Part shown: positions 18,801 through 27,420 of the stretch, in pieces
Layout: the number at the start of each line of letters is the position of its first letter
How positions within the stretch are numbered: position 1 is the stretch's first letter
Assembly (NCBI GenBank): GCA_964514655.1
Contig: CAZEQY010000012.1
Location: forward strand, 1-64,000
From: SZAS-7 sp964514655
Lineage (GTDB): Bacteria > Chlamydiota > Chlamydiia > Chlamydiales > FEN-1388
Direction of reading: 5' to 3'
Length of the DNA stretch: 64,000 nt
The notes under the pieces: generated by a model
What the model was told of the DNA's origin: nothing
What the model saw: only the letters and a program-made list of their open reading frames with translations
Databases searched by the model: none
Position numbers and translations under genes: made by a program

Positions 18801-21800
18801 AAAGGTAATAAAGCGCTGTGCTTCAAAGACCAAAAAGCGAGGGTCTTTTGCAGCGTCATAGTTGCATTGAACTGTAAGCACTTCGTAGAGAGCTTTTGAA
18901 AGCTCTTTTTTGATTTCTGCATCCGTAGTTGTCTTTAGCTTATCGATAAGTGATAAAGCAGCATCTATAGCATTTTTGCTCACAAGCGCTTCAAAGTATC
19001 TCAGCATCTTTTGATGCAAAAGCTTTTCATCAAGCGTGCTAGGAAGCCTGCCTTGAGCCTTAATTTCATGCAGCTTATTAAGACCAAAGGCCATGCGAAG
19101 CTCATCAAATGAGGCAATGCTCTTTTTAGCAGAAAAGATCTCTAGGTTTTCCTGTGCATCCAAGGAGTTGTGGATTAAGGACTCTATCTCATTTTTTAGC
19201 GTCTCAAGCGTTTCATCTTTTGAACTTCGTAGCGGCAATAGGCGCGCTTGCACAAAGTTGTCAATCCCATTTTGCAATAGAGCATACGGAGCGCTTTCTA
19301 CATCGCGCTTATAATCAGCAAGCTCTTGCTCTAGCTCTTTAATTGCCTCTTCTTCATAGCGGGTAAGTGCTCGATTTGGCTTTTTGAGCACTACGTCGGG
19401 CAATACTTCGTTTTCAAAAGAAAAGAGCGTTTTAACATCATCTGGCGTAAATAAGCGATAGATCCCCCTTTCAAGCTTTGCTATTGGCGTTGTAAGCTCA
19501 TGTTCTTCTAGGCGACGTTTTGGCTCGACAGTTTTTTCCTGCTGTTCAATCTCAAGCTTACGAACGCGTGGAGCGCGCTCTTTTTTCCATGTTTGAATTT
19601 CTGGCTCAAGACCATCTGGAAGTTCATTTTGAGCGCCGAGCGCTAGTTTTTGATGGCCATCTACAAAAAAGACCTTAAGGTTATTTATGTAGTATGTTGG
19701 TTCTACCTCTTTTGCAATGCGAGCCACCTCTACAAGCTCCCCATTAGTAAGCTGTAGCTCTTTGGGCAGGCTTCTACCGGCCTGTATAGCCTCTTTTCCT
19801 TGGGAGAGAATAACGCCATTTAAGGTCTTGATATAGCCTTTTTTAGCGTTGTCCTTTTTAAGAGCGCGCTTAAGCTCAATAGCAAGCTTTAGCTTAAGGG
19901 CAGCTTCTCCGCCAGTTTTTGGCATCTCAGGAGGCATATGGGTGATAAAGCTTAAAAGCTCTTTCACTGTTTTAGTATCTAATGAGCGCGAAGTAAACGA
20001 AAGGCGCTTGATACTTTCATAAGCCCTTGAAAAGTCATTATCAGCAAGGTAGTGACGCGCAAGCTGCAGTATACCTGCTACTTTTTGCTCATCTGTAAAG
20101 CAGACTTCTTCAGTATAGGCACGAAGATCAAATGTTGAGTAGCGCACTTCGTCTAGGGTATTACTGACGCCAAGTATTGTGTCAAAGTTCACTTGGTTCT
20201 TATTGCCAAGCATGAGGTTGATAAATTCATAGACGTGCTTAAACATAAGAAGCACGCGTCCAAAGCCCTTTGCAGAGTGTGTCACCACTTTTTCTCGGAG
20301 CGTCAAGGCTTCACTTGATGGCACAATAAGCTTTTTAGGCTTTGTTGGATCATCACTCTTTAGCACAAGAGCGCACGCTAGGTGCTTTTTATCAGCTGGG
20401 TGCGGGTTTGCAACAACTTTATACCCTTCAAATTGGGGATCTAGTGACACAAGCTCATTTTGTGCGTTTAGCCCAAACGATAGCTTGTAGCGAGGAAGCT
20501 CTACCTTTGTAAGCTTGCCATGCTGTGACCAGAGTAGGATGTTTTCAGCATTTTCAAATCTTGCTAAAAATTCAAGACCACTTGTTGCAAAGTCACTTGC
20601 CACGTTGAGCTGGAGCGTATCATTAACCGACACAAGCTCTAAAGCACTTGATGTTTGTCTAAAGGCATACGTCATTAGCACATTGCCCTTCTCATCAAGC
20701 TTATAGCCTCTCATAGGATTTTGAGGATCTATATAAAAGCCCTTTTTAAATGGGGGCGGAAGTGGCAGATCATGCGGCGTTGTAAATGCTGTATAGTGCT
20801 TATAGACGTGCTTAAGTGCTGTCAATGGGCTTTCTGGATCAGGCATTTCATCTGGCACAAATAGCGCGCCTGCTGGTACTAAACGTAGCCACCGGTCATC
20901 GCTTGTCTTCTTATAGAGCGTCCACGCATCTCCCTTTACTTCTACGCGACACGACACTCCAGATTCATCTTTAAAAGCATAGATAAGGCTTGTCTTTGTC
21001 TCCTCAATTGCACAAACAATACCCTCTTTTGGAAGTGTTGCAAACTGGGAGCGAAAATCAGCTGACTGAAATATCGCATCCGGCAAGCCGTTGATAGTCA
21101 CACCCTGCACAGTTGAGACTGTAAAGGTTTTAAGATCTACCAGGTACTGCCCATTTTTGTAGAAAAAATCACCGACTTTTGTCCAGGCGCTTGTATTAAG
21201 CGGAAGCTTCTGTGCTGTAACAATGTTGTCGAGGATGTTTGATAGCTTATTCACATCTCCAAATACTTGAGGCTCCTGCTTAAGAATATGCAGCCAGTAA
21301 TTTTTAAGGTGACGCTCAAAGTATGGATCGATCAGGTACGTTGAAGTATCGCCCTTACATGCAAGAACAAATAGATGAACCACCCTTGATAGCTCTTGGG
21401 GCTCTACAACTTTTTCAGCAAGAAGTGCGCGCAGTAGCACCCGCGCAACATAACCTGTAGCACCATGCAACGCATCCGTTATTTGAGAACGAGTAAGAAG
21501 AGCCTCTAGTGCTGGCTTCATATTTGCAAATGGTACTTTAGGAAAAACGTGAGTATGGTCTACCCCCCAGTCTTGAGGACCAAAGCTTTTTTCAGGAGTT
21601 TTATAGAGCCCTCTTAGCTTTTCGTGCATTTCGATAAGGTATACAATAGCTTCAAACTCACCAACTTTATCCTTGTTTGATAGGCCATCAAGCTTATCTG
21701 ATCGAGCAGCAATTTCTTGCTCAAGACGCTGAGGCAGAGCCTTTAAAAATTCCGCTCTCATTACATTTCGCATGCACTTAAAAATTTTTGGATGAAAAAA

Positions 21801-24209
21801 TAACGAATCCAAAAAGTTTCTTGCATCCGGGTCTCGAAGCAGGTGTCTCGAGTTTAGCATCATCTGGAGCGCTTCTGTCTGCACATCTTCAGCCCGTAAG
21901 AGGTGTAGAAGCTGGATTTTATCTTCTCGCGAGAGGGAGTTGGAAACAGCATGATAGCTTTTGAGTGGCTGGTTTTTTGCCTTTGCATAGTAATCAGCAA
22001 CCTCACTCATCTCTGAAAGAAAGTATGCAAAAAGACCTTCAGGATCTGTCTGAATTGCTTCTGGTGTCATCCAGCCGATTTTAAGCCCAACTTGCTCTTC
22101 ATCTTCTTGTTCCTCTACACCCCAGAGAGCGCCCCCCTTAACCACGGTCACCATCGCAGGATGGTGAATACTTGACGCCATTTGGCGGTATAAGCCTAAG
22201 AACACAGGGTTACGTATAGGGCGAAACATACGCTGCATGACTTCAAACGAGCTAAAATCTCGTGTAAGTGGATATTCTTCAGAATTACCTGCAAGCTTAC
22301 AAAGAAGTGCATCCATCTTCTCTCTAAAAGGGTGGGACTTTACTCTTTGATCTGCTCTATCTGCATCGTAATCAGGTTTTTGGTAATAATCAATACTTAG
22401 CGGCATCCGACGAAGTTCTGCTTGTGTCTGAATGCTCACAGGGTCTACGACGGCACTAAAACGCATATGGTCAGCGTTCTTGCGATCTGCACCTCGTCTA
22501 CCGTACGATCGCAACTCTCCTCCATAGATATCTTCTATGAATTGTGGTATTGCGCGCCATGAATCTTTTGGATATCCAAGTTCCTCCCTATCCCAGATAG
22601 TAATGATGTAGGCCATCTTTAAGATAGCTTCTAGAGCAAATTGGTCATAGTAGGCACTTTTGGGATCTGCCACATAGAGTTCCATAAACCGTATGATCTT
22701 GTCGCGAAGCTCCGGATTAACATTCCACCAATCTGAATGTATCTTCTCATAGTTTTGTTCATCCGGTTGATACCTATCTTTTTTCTTAAAGAGCATGATA
22801 GACTGCCCGTGAAAGTACTCTAAAAACTCTTGGCGCCCTTCAGCTGTCTCAATATTGCTATCTCTCCAGCTAGTTGCAGGCTTGAGGCTAATTGATTTTG
22901 TGCCTCGCACAGGTAGCTCTTGTAAAGGATCCGCCTGCCTTGTAGCCGCGCTAGATACACTCTCAGGCGCTTTTTCAATATCGCTAAACTGAGGCACGGG
23001 GCCCTTCATGCCGCCAAGCTGCACGTTAAAAAACTTATGTCGCTCTTTTGGAAGGGAGCTATTAAGCGGCTTTATGCTCTTTTGTTCGGCACTCTCTAGG
23101 CTTTTGGCGATGACATTGAGCTCGCGTGTGATGTCGCTTAAGTCATTAGCTGAAATATCGCCCTTTTTATAGGCTTTAAGTACATCGGCAGATACAGCGG
23201 TAAAAAGCTTGCGGATAGATTCATGCGCTTTACTATCGGCTCGTAGGTCATAGCGGTGAGTACGAAAGAGCTCAAAGAGGCTTACTAAGTGTGCTCGAAG
23301 CTTTATTCGTTTGCCCTCTCTTTCCATACCAGTCGTAAATGCTGATACTATGCCCCAAAATAGCTTTGTTGGCTTTTCTGTCTTTGTGGCAAGGGATTCT
23401 ACATCTGTAGCTGCTACTTGATAAGGCTTTAAGGTAGCAAGACCCGCACTAAGCACTCCTTGAGGTCTGTCGTGCAAAGCATACTGGGCTCGCAGCCACG
23501 TATCATTAAAAAGCACATCTTGAGGCACTTGTTCAAATAGGGCCTCTTTATGCACCTTTTCTCTTCCTGCAAGCTCTAAGGCCTTACCTGCATGCTCTAA
23601 CTGGCACATAACACTGCCTGCGCCCATAATGCGAACTCGGAAAGTAGGACCGGTCTTTGTTACAACGGCAAAAAGGTCAGCGTCTATAAGTTCACCCGGT
23701 TTTCCCTGCAAAACAACGATGCGGGATTCACCATCTGGCATTAGGCGTAGCTCCTCGCGCTTTTTTGCAAGATAGGCATTGTGATTGAGTTCAATTCGGT
23801 CACGCCAGCCAAAGCCAAGGCTTCTTAGCTCTTTTCGTTCACGAGACGCAAGCTCAAGAGCCTTTTTCATATCGGGGCTAACAGCACGATCTTTTTCTAA
23901 AAAGCCGCTAAAATGATCTTTAAGCTCCTCAAAGCTCATCCCTTGGCCGGGAAGCTTGGTGCACATTCTGAGGCTTCGATTTTCTGATCGATTGGAGTAG
24001 TCTATTCGAAAGTAGGCTAAAACAGCCTGAAAAAGCCGTTCAATTTGCGCAAAAAGAGAATTCCCACGCGTTGGGGCAACCTGTACCAGCCTGTCGTTCT
24101 CTTTCAAAAAACTCTTTTGAGAAATAGGCTGATTTTTTACTTCTCCAGTAAATAATGGCCTGCCATCAACAGTAATGCCTTTTTGAACAAATACCATAAA
24201 ATACCCCAT
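15867..24209 (-). CDS. Giant P-loop (helicase-like) protein, 2780 residues
   Basis: A single open frame of 8.3 kb. The first two-thirds (1 to about 1750) have no domain I recognise. A Walker A motif, VVQAPTAAGKTSVLGLLQ, lies at about residue 1825, followed by helicase-like LIIQNVLPQLYQQT. A second-lobe segment FIQSQTRGTDIRLD falls near 2368, and a Glu/Gln/Val run (VEVEVEQEQEQEQEVELE) near 2575. This order (P-loop, TRGTD, EQEQE) resembles the DUF3638/DUF3645 giant proteins known from fungi and protists, a tentative match. No signal peptide. Several regions repeat the form of beta-propeller or sandwich strands with Lys/Asp turns, but nothing firm. Codon use looks like that of the neighbours. 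A role as ATPase or helicase, possibly a secreted effector, is inference. Confidence 0.75.
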   Translation of the reverse strand: MGYFMVFVQKGITVDGRPLFTGEVKNQPISQKSFLKENDRLVQVAPTRGNSLFAQIERLFQAVLAYFRIDYSNRSENRSLRMCTKLPGQGMSFEELKDHFSGFLEKDRAVSPDMKKALELASRERKELRSLGFGWRDRIELNHNAYLAKKREELRLMPDGESRIVVLQGKPGELIDADLFAVVTKTGPTFRVRIMGAGSVMCQLEHAGKALELAGREKVHKEALFEQVPQDVLFNDTWLRAQYALHDRPQGVLSAGLATLKPYQVAATDVESLATKTEKPTKLFWGIVSAFTTGMEREGKRIKLRAHLVSLFELFRTHRYDLRADSKAHESIRKLFTAVSADVLKAYKKGDISANDLSDITRELNVIAKSLESAEQKSIKPLNSSLPKERHKFFNVQLGGMKGPVPQFSDIEKAPESVSSAATRQADPLQELPVRGTKSISLKPATSWRDSNIETAEGRQEFLEYFHGQSIMLFKKKDRYQPDEQNYEKIHSDWWNVNPELRDKIIRFMELYVADPKSAYYDQFALEAILKMAYIITIWDREELGYPKDSWRAIPQFIEDIYGGELRSYGRRGADRKNADHMRFSAVVDPVSIQTQAELRRMPLSIDYYQKPDYDADRADQRVKSHPFREKMDALLCKLAGNSEEYPLTRDFSSFEVMQRMFRPIRNPVFLGLYRQMASSIHHPAMVTVVKGGALWGVEEQEDEEQVGLKIGWMTPEAIQTDPEGLFAYFLSEMSEVADYYAKAKNQPLKSYHAVSNSLSREDKIQLLHLLRAEDVQTEALQMMLNSRHLLRDPDARNFLDSLFFHPKIFKCMRNVMRAEFLKALPQRLEQEIAARSDKLDGLSNKDKVGEFEAIVYLIEMHEKLRGLYKTPEKSFGPQDWGVDHTHVFPKVPFANMKPALEALLTRSQITDALHGATGYVARVLLRALLAEKVVEPQELSRVVHLFVLACKGDTSTYLIDPYFERHLKNYWLHILKQEPQVFGDVNKLSNILDNIVTAQKLPLNTSAWTKVGDFFYKNGQYLVDLKTFTVSTVQGVTINGLPDAIFQSADFRSQFATLPKEGIVCAIEETKTSLIYAFKDESGVSCRVEVKGDAWTLYKKTSDDRWLRLVPAGALFVPDEMPDPESPLTALKHVYKHYTAFTTPHDLPLPPPFKKGFYIDPQNPMRGYKLDEKGNVLMTYAFRQTSSALELVSVNDTLQLNVASDFATSGLEFLARFENAENILLWSQHGKLTKVELPRYKLSFGLNAQNELVSLDPQFEGYKVVANPHPADKKHLACALVLKSDDPTKPKKLIVPSSEALTLREKVVTHSAKGFGRVLLMFKHVYEFINLMLGNKNQVNFDTILGVSNTLDEVRYSTFDLRAYTEEVCFTDEQKVAGILQLARHYLADNDFSRAYESIKRLSFTSRSLDTKTVKELLSFITHMPPEMPKTGGEAALKLKLAIELKRALKKDNAKKGYIKTLNGVILSQGKEAIQAGRSLPKELQLTNGELVEVARIAKEVEPTYYINNLKVFFVDGHQKLALGAQNELPDGLEPEIQTWKKERAPRVRKLEIEQQEKTVEPKRRLEEHELTTPIAKLERGIYRLFTPDDVKTLFSFENEVLPDVVLKKPNRALTRYEEEAIKELEQELADYKRDVESAPYALLQNGIDNFVQARLLPLRSSKDETLETLKNEIESLIHNSLDAQENLEIFSAKKSIASFDELRMAFGLNKLHEIKAQGRLPSTLDEKLLHQKMLRYFEALVSKNAIDAALSLIDKLKTTTDAEIKKELSKALYEVLTVQCNYDAAKDPRFLVFEAQRFITFKNLDAGLDQLQLLQMLVNDPYAVVQAPTAAGKTSVLGLLQALLKANGKNLIIQNVLPQLYQQTLDQYKEVLGNLFGISVFALRFNMRMALTKTEYVKDKSQEASIFKGMYEDLLATITNKGCVVTDYTSLPLLEEKFWKLSQDLLEMRLQGVPPSDVVKEHHHYLQKILVLLANKGVRNMDEFDGPNAPKQKIVLDLGVGSHLIPSFMIDTSLELYDVLLEDKELGLKDNLQQAISDEMRQSAITRAIDVMAKRLADGDQALEAGLVRYFAGEDETVLQLIESRDGKFKDKVALLQTQFTTYLSLTLNQQRNTRYSRSEDGKRTVVCRNGEKTEAKFGTIEEQINYTIQDYLQGGITVVDFDEWARELKSQEEQPQRLLQLQAVLPGVTFKTLGDLDSQKAVDEINKDLSKVKVFLSRRLGELKTSGNVISMGPQEIVDMTRATSGTSATVGAAESLHTNFRMNNRINGKIQASMVYRIIKRAKDQNVILYDPQNPSFNLTATSAIIDGAGTYGSKAPEHVAKMLIEANPALKQVGYHKTADTIGFTGEASGSLKETGFLFIQSQTRGTDIRLDSRALALLTVSALDGLRELCQKEGRLRIATQRFIMAITKYIKDILTVVDAIVHARCVDAKIDANEIFKAKVQHIPTHIRNEARLDLFALESLDGFLDLFGREGMRDLVISKPEAHYAVDGEYYATHSHLKKADMSPEDALREYLDDMKKKAERLGLEKAKAAIGSITYSPELFARMTEKVARIGTEQDLGVEVEVEQEQEQEQEVELELCLETENEKLASKTLGYYPVRRPDKKHHSVRDTIHPAYSDKLHFDDNFLPLSRRGTASLRQRSTFDDAMFRVGLIRINDDGSLTLSDYIADTDTPSTGEYYDLRTGSLVDYSAFGYFSNKVRPDTKEEFKRLIAQVKFLDGRLSGYSDEELVYLDEWLKANDYAKMKKHLLDDILRNRHQDRKDFVGSQLEKLFAQ

Positions 24210-24295
24210 GTTAAAGAAAACAATAATATTAATTCTTTAGATTAATTGCAACTATAAATTGAGAAATTTTATAAAAAAAACCAGCCTCAAAGTCA

Positions 24296-24418
24296 GCTTT
24301 CGCGTTTTTGGGTTTTTGCGACTTTGCGTTGAATCTTATTTTTCATAAAACACCTGAGCATTCAAGCATGTGTACGTGAAGCAAGATTCAACGCAAAAAC
24401 ACAAAAACGCGAAAAAGG
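24296..24418. repeat. Long imperfect inverted repeat (hairpin element)
   Basis: The left arm (24296-24337, ctttcgcgttttt...gcgttgaatctt) pairs with the right arm (24383-24418, aagattcaacgc...aaaaacgcgaaa) around a loop of about 45 bases. The left arm carries a 7-base extra segment. It lies in the only gap of more than 300 bases outside mobile DNA in this part, upstream of the giant gene. The GCGTTGAATC and AACGCAAA text resembles small dispersed palindromes of many bacterial genomes. A MITE or a regulatory hairpin are both possible. Confidence 0.7.
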
Positions 24419-24467
24419 CATGCTAACAATTATTCTATTTAGTTGTGAGAGTAGTTACAGCGTAGAT

Positions 24468-24504
24468 CTTGATCTTAATCATATTTTCAATGATTAAGAT
24501 CAAG
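24468..24504. terminator. Hairpin with perfect 15-bp stem, likely terminator for the gene at 24521
   Basis: cttgatcttaatcat (24468-24482) is the exact reverse complement of atgattaagatcaag (24490-24504) with a 7-base loop. It starts 16 bases after the stop codon of the leftward gene at 24521. The stem is AT-rich and no clean T-run follows on the minus strand, so it may be a weak terminator or an RNA-end protector. Confidence 0.55.
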
Positions 24505-24520
24505 TGTATGAGAGATTACC

Positions 24521-25249
24521 TTAACCTGCGCGCCAGACGCCTACGCGTTCGAATGAGGCTGGAGCATAGGGGCCGCTCTTTGTGGCCTTAAAGTGCATGA
24601 AGATATGGGAGTTTGGACCGGCCCAAGGGGTGTCTTTCGCAACATGGATTGCATCGCCTGCTACCCAGTTTACTAGAGGCTTTTTGATGCTACCTTCCCA
24701 GCGGGAGCCGTCTGATAAGACAATATTTACACGCCAGTTGTTTTTAATGTATACTTCTGACCTTCCAGTAGTTGGGCTATAACGATATGTTTGGGTAGAA
24801 TCATTTGTATTTACGATAGAAGAAATAGTAATAAGCGGATTAAGCGGCGCTCCCTGTGGCAAGACATCAAGCAGCCTATCGCGCGTGACGTTATAGGCTA
24901 AAAGCGTGTCGCGATCGACGATTTTATGAAATATCAAAACATCTCCTTGTTGCCAGTCAGCAAAAAGTGCTGTTTGGGAGATATTTGAAAGCTGTGGGTA
25001 TCTCTGGTAATAAAAGCTCTGTGATTCATAATTCAATGGCTCTACCTTCCATTGCGAACCATCGCCAAGCTCAAAGGTAAGCTCCTCAGGATTTACGCTA
25101 TGAATAGCGTAGGAATAGTCAAATTCGTCGATAGCTACATCGCGATAGCGATCAAGTATCCAACGACCTGTTTTAAGTTCAACAATAGTAGCCTCTACCG
25201 CCGTAAGGCCTAGTAAGCAGGCACAAAGCACACCAAATGTTTTTTTCAT
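24521..25249 (-). CDS. Exported protein of unknown function with a duplicated domain
   Basis: 242 residues starting with a clear signal peptide (MKKTFGVLCACLLGLTAVEA, cleavage likely after VEA). The mature part appears to be two copies of one fold. Copy one has LELGDGSQWKVEP...WQQGDVLIFHK and copy two has VLSDGSRWEGSIKKP...WVAGDAIHVAK. In each a hydrophobic-Asp-Gly-Ser-x-Trp turn is followed about 25-35 residues later by W-x2-GD-x-hydrophobic. The family is unknown to me. Probably periplasmic or outer-membrane associated. It lies just upstream of the hairpin terminator and follows hflX on the same strand after 14 bases, so it may share that transcript. Confidence 0.75.
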   Translation of the reverse strand: MKKTFGVLCACLLGLTAVEATIVELKTGRWILDRYRDVAIDEFDYSYAIHSVNPEELTFELGDGSQWKVEPLNYESQSFYYQRYPQLSNISQTALFADWQQGDVLIFHKIVDRDTLLAYNVTRDRLLDVLPQGAPLNPLITISSIVNTNDSTQTYRYSPTTGRSEVYIKNNWRVNIVLSDGSRWEGSIKKPLVNWVAGDAIHVAKDTPWAGPNSHIFMHFKATKSGPYAPASFERVGVWRAG

Positions 25250-25263
25250 TATAATACCTCACA

Positions 25264-26589
25264 TTAAATTACATACTTAGTAAAACGAAAAGCTGATGCT
25301 CTTGGAACTTCTAGATCCACAACAACATCGTTATCTTCATACTCTTGAGAAAAAACCTTACCCTCTCGAATGGCGGTTGCTAACATGTGATAGTCACTTT
25401 GCGGGATGCGAAGATGCATGCGGGTTCTACGATCTTTAAGACGCTGCACAATCTCTTCTTGTAACGTGTCAAGGCCAGTGCCTGATACTGCCGAAATAAC
25501 CTGCGCGCGAGAATACTTAAATTTTAGCCGCATAAAGTTTGCTTGCTGCTCAATTTTGTCCACCTTGTTAAGCACGACAAGCATCGGTGTATCCTTAGCG
25601 TCAAGTTCCTCAAGCACTTTTAAAGTGGCTTCAGCCTGCTCTAAAGCCATTGGATGAGACGCGTCGATAACATGCAGGATAAGATCGGCATGTACAGCCT
25701 CTTCAAGCGTACTTCTAAAGGCTGCAACCAAAAGGTGAGGTAGCTTCCTGATAAAGCCTACAGTGTCGATAAAAAGCACTTCTTGGTTATTTGGTAAGAC
25801 ATGCTTTCGTGTCGTTGTGTCAAGGGTTGCAAAGAGCTTGTCTTCAACATAGACATCAGCCTTAGTAAGAGCGTTCATGAGCGTAGACTTTCCTGCGTTT
25901 GTATAGCCTACGATAGCGATGACAGGGATACTTGTTCGCTCGCGAAGAGAACGCTGCGTCTCTCTATACTCTTTAATCTCTCCAATTTCCTTCTCAAGGC
26001 GTTCCATGCGGCGTTTTAGAATGCGCTTGTCGATTTCAAGCTGCTTTTCGCCTTCGCCCTTTTGGTAGCCGCCACCACTTGCTCCACCACCGCCGCCACG
26101 CTGACGAGAAAGGTGGGTCCACATGCGCTTTAGGCGTGGTATCAAATAGCGAACTTCAGCAAGCTCTATCTGCAACTTAGCTTCTCGCGACTTTGCCCTC
26201 ATGGCAAAGACTCCCAAGATAACTTCAGTGCGGTCAATGACCGGCAAGTTAAATAGACGCTCAAGGTTTCGCTGCTGTGCAGGAGAGATATCATCATCAA
26301 AGATCACAAGGTTAGCTTCATGGCGCTTTAGATACTCTAAAAGCTCAGCTACCTTGCCCGGGCTTAAAAAAGTGGCTGCAGTAATAGCGCGCACAATAAA
26401 GACCTTTTCACCGATGACAGGAATACCTTGCGTCTCAGCAAGCAGCTTTAGCTCTCCAAGATGTTCCTGGACTACCTCTTTTTGGTCTGAATTTTTTGTA
26501 ACGCCAACAACTACAGCTTTTGTTGTTTGTCTTAGTGCCTCTTCTTGCCAGATAAAACGCAGTGGTTCAAATTCGAGTGAATCAGTCAT
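25264..26589 (-). CDS. hflX: Ribosome-associated GTPase HflX
   Basis: GTPase that binds the 50S subunit and splits stalled ribosomes. The 441 residues have the HflX N-domain (LVIFDDDISPAQQRNLERLF), the glycine-rich linker RQRGGGGGASGGGYQKGEGE, then the G domain: G1 VGYTNAGKSTLMNAL, G3 DTVGFIRKLPH, G4 LNKVDK. The C-terminal extension is normal. The gene's stop overlaps no other frame, but its ATG overlaps the stop of the hydrolase gene upstream in an ATGA, indicating a coupled pair that also occurs side by side in Chlamydia. Confidence 0.97.
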   Translation of the reverse strand: MTDSLEFEPLRFIWQEEALRQTTKAVVVGVTKNSDQKEVVQEHLGELKLLAETQGIPVIGEKVFIVRAITAATFLSPGKVAELLEYLKRHEANLVIFDDDISPAQQRNLERLFNLPVIDRTEVILGVFAMRAKSREAKLQIELAEVRYLIPRLKRMWTHLSRQRGGGGGASGGGYQKGEGEKQLEIDKRILKRRMERLEKEIGEIKEYRETQRSLRERTSIPVIAIVGYTNAGKSTLMNALTKADVYVEDKLFATLDTTTRKHVLPNNQEVLFIDTVGFIRKLPHLLVAAFRSTLEEAVHADLILHVIDASHPMALEQAEATLKVLEELDAKDTPMLVVLNKVDKIEQQANFMRLKFKYSRAQVISAVSGTGLDTLQEEIVQRLKDRRTRMHLRIPQSDYHMLATAIREGKVFSQEYEDNDVVVDLEVPRASAFRFTKYVI

Positions 26590-27374
26590 GGTATCTCAAA
26601 GGTAAGCTCCAGGCCATCATAGGCCGGAAATATGTTTGGTGGCAAAAGACTTGCCAGGTGGTTATGCTCAATTTCATGAGCCATGTGTATGAGGTATGTG
26701 CTAGATGGGTGTACTCTCTTTGCAAAGTCTACAGCCTCATCTACAGAAAATTGCAGCTTTGAGCTTGTATGGCGAAGTGCTGAAATAATCAGCGTCTTCA
26801 CATCTTTTAGGTCTTCGAAAATAGTCTCCGGATAGCTTTTTATATCGGTGATATAGGCTAAATCACCAAATCGATAGCCTGTTACTTCCATGTGAGGCTG
26901 GGCGTAGGTAAAATACCGTATTGGCAGGCCACAAAATTCCGTAGCCCCCCGCAGGCCATCCAGAAGGTGAAACTCAAACTTAGCAGGTATCGTCTTATCT
27001 TCTTTATGCTCTTCAAAAAAATAGTAAAATAGTTTTTTGATGTGCACCAAACTGATTGGTGAAAGCAGGCAGTCGATGGGTCTATTTTGCACGCGGCTAA
27101 AGACGCGAAGTTCTTCTAGCCCACCAACATGGTCATAGTGCGTATGAGTAAGCATCAACCCATCTACATGGCGAATGCCAAAGCAAAGCGCCTGCTGGCG
27201 TATGTCAGGACCTGCATCTATCAAAATCTGCCTTCCTTCATAGCGCAGCAAACTAGATGCTCTAAAGCGCTTATTTTTGCGATCTTTTGAAGTGCAAACC
27301 TCGCAAGTACACCCCATTACCGGAATGCCGCTAGAAGCCCCTGTCCCCAAAAGTACAATTGATCCCATTGCCAT
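26586..27374 (-). CDS. Metallo-beta-lactamase-fold hydrolase (PhnP-like)
   Basis: 262 residues from the ATG at 27374 (MAMGSIVLLGTG). A TTG start 15 bases upstream and an ATG 6 bases downstream are alternatives. Shows GTGASSGIPVMGCTCEVC (a Cys cluster as in PhnP and related phosphodiesterases), then the zinc-binding LTHTHYDHVGGLEELRVF, and later IDIxxYPET and LIHMAHEIEHN with the remaining metal His residues. PhnP cleaves cyclic ribose phosphodiesters, but without phn genes nearby the substrate is open. Translationally coupled to hflX. The divergent oxidoreductase gene starts about 45 bases away, so promoters for both lie in that short gap. Confidence 0.88.
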   Translation of the reverse strand: MAMGSIVLLGTGASSGIPVMGCTCEVCTSKDRKNKRFRASSLLRYEGRQILIDAGPDIRQQALCFGIRHVDGLMLTHTHYDHVGGLEELRVFSRVQNRPIDCLLSPISLVHIKKLFYYFFEEHKEDKTIPAKFEFHLLDGLRGATEFCGLPIRYFTYAQPHMEVTGYRFGDLAYITDIKSYPETIFEDLKDVKTLIISALRHTSSKLQFSVDEAVDFAKRVHPSSTYLIHMAHEIEHNHLASLLPPNIFPAYDGLELTFEIP

Positions 27375-27420
27375 ATACGTACCGTACAAATAACTGATAT
27401 AGTATACTAACCCGCTTAAT

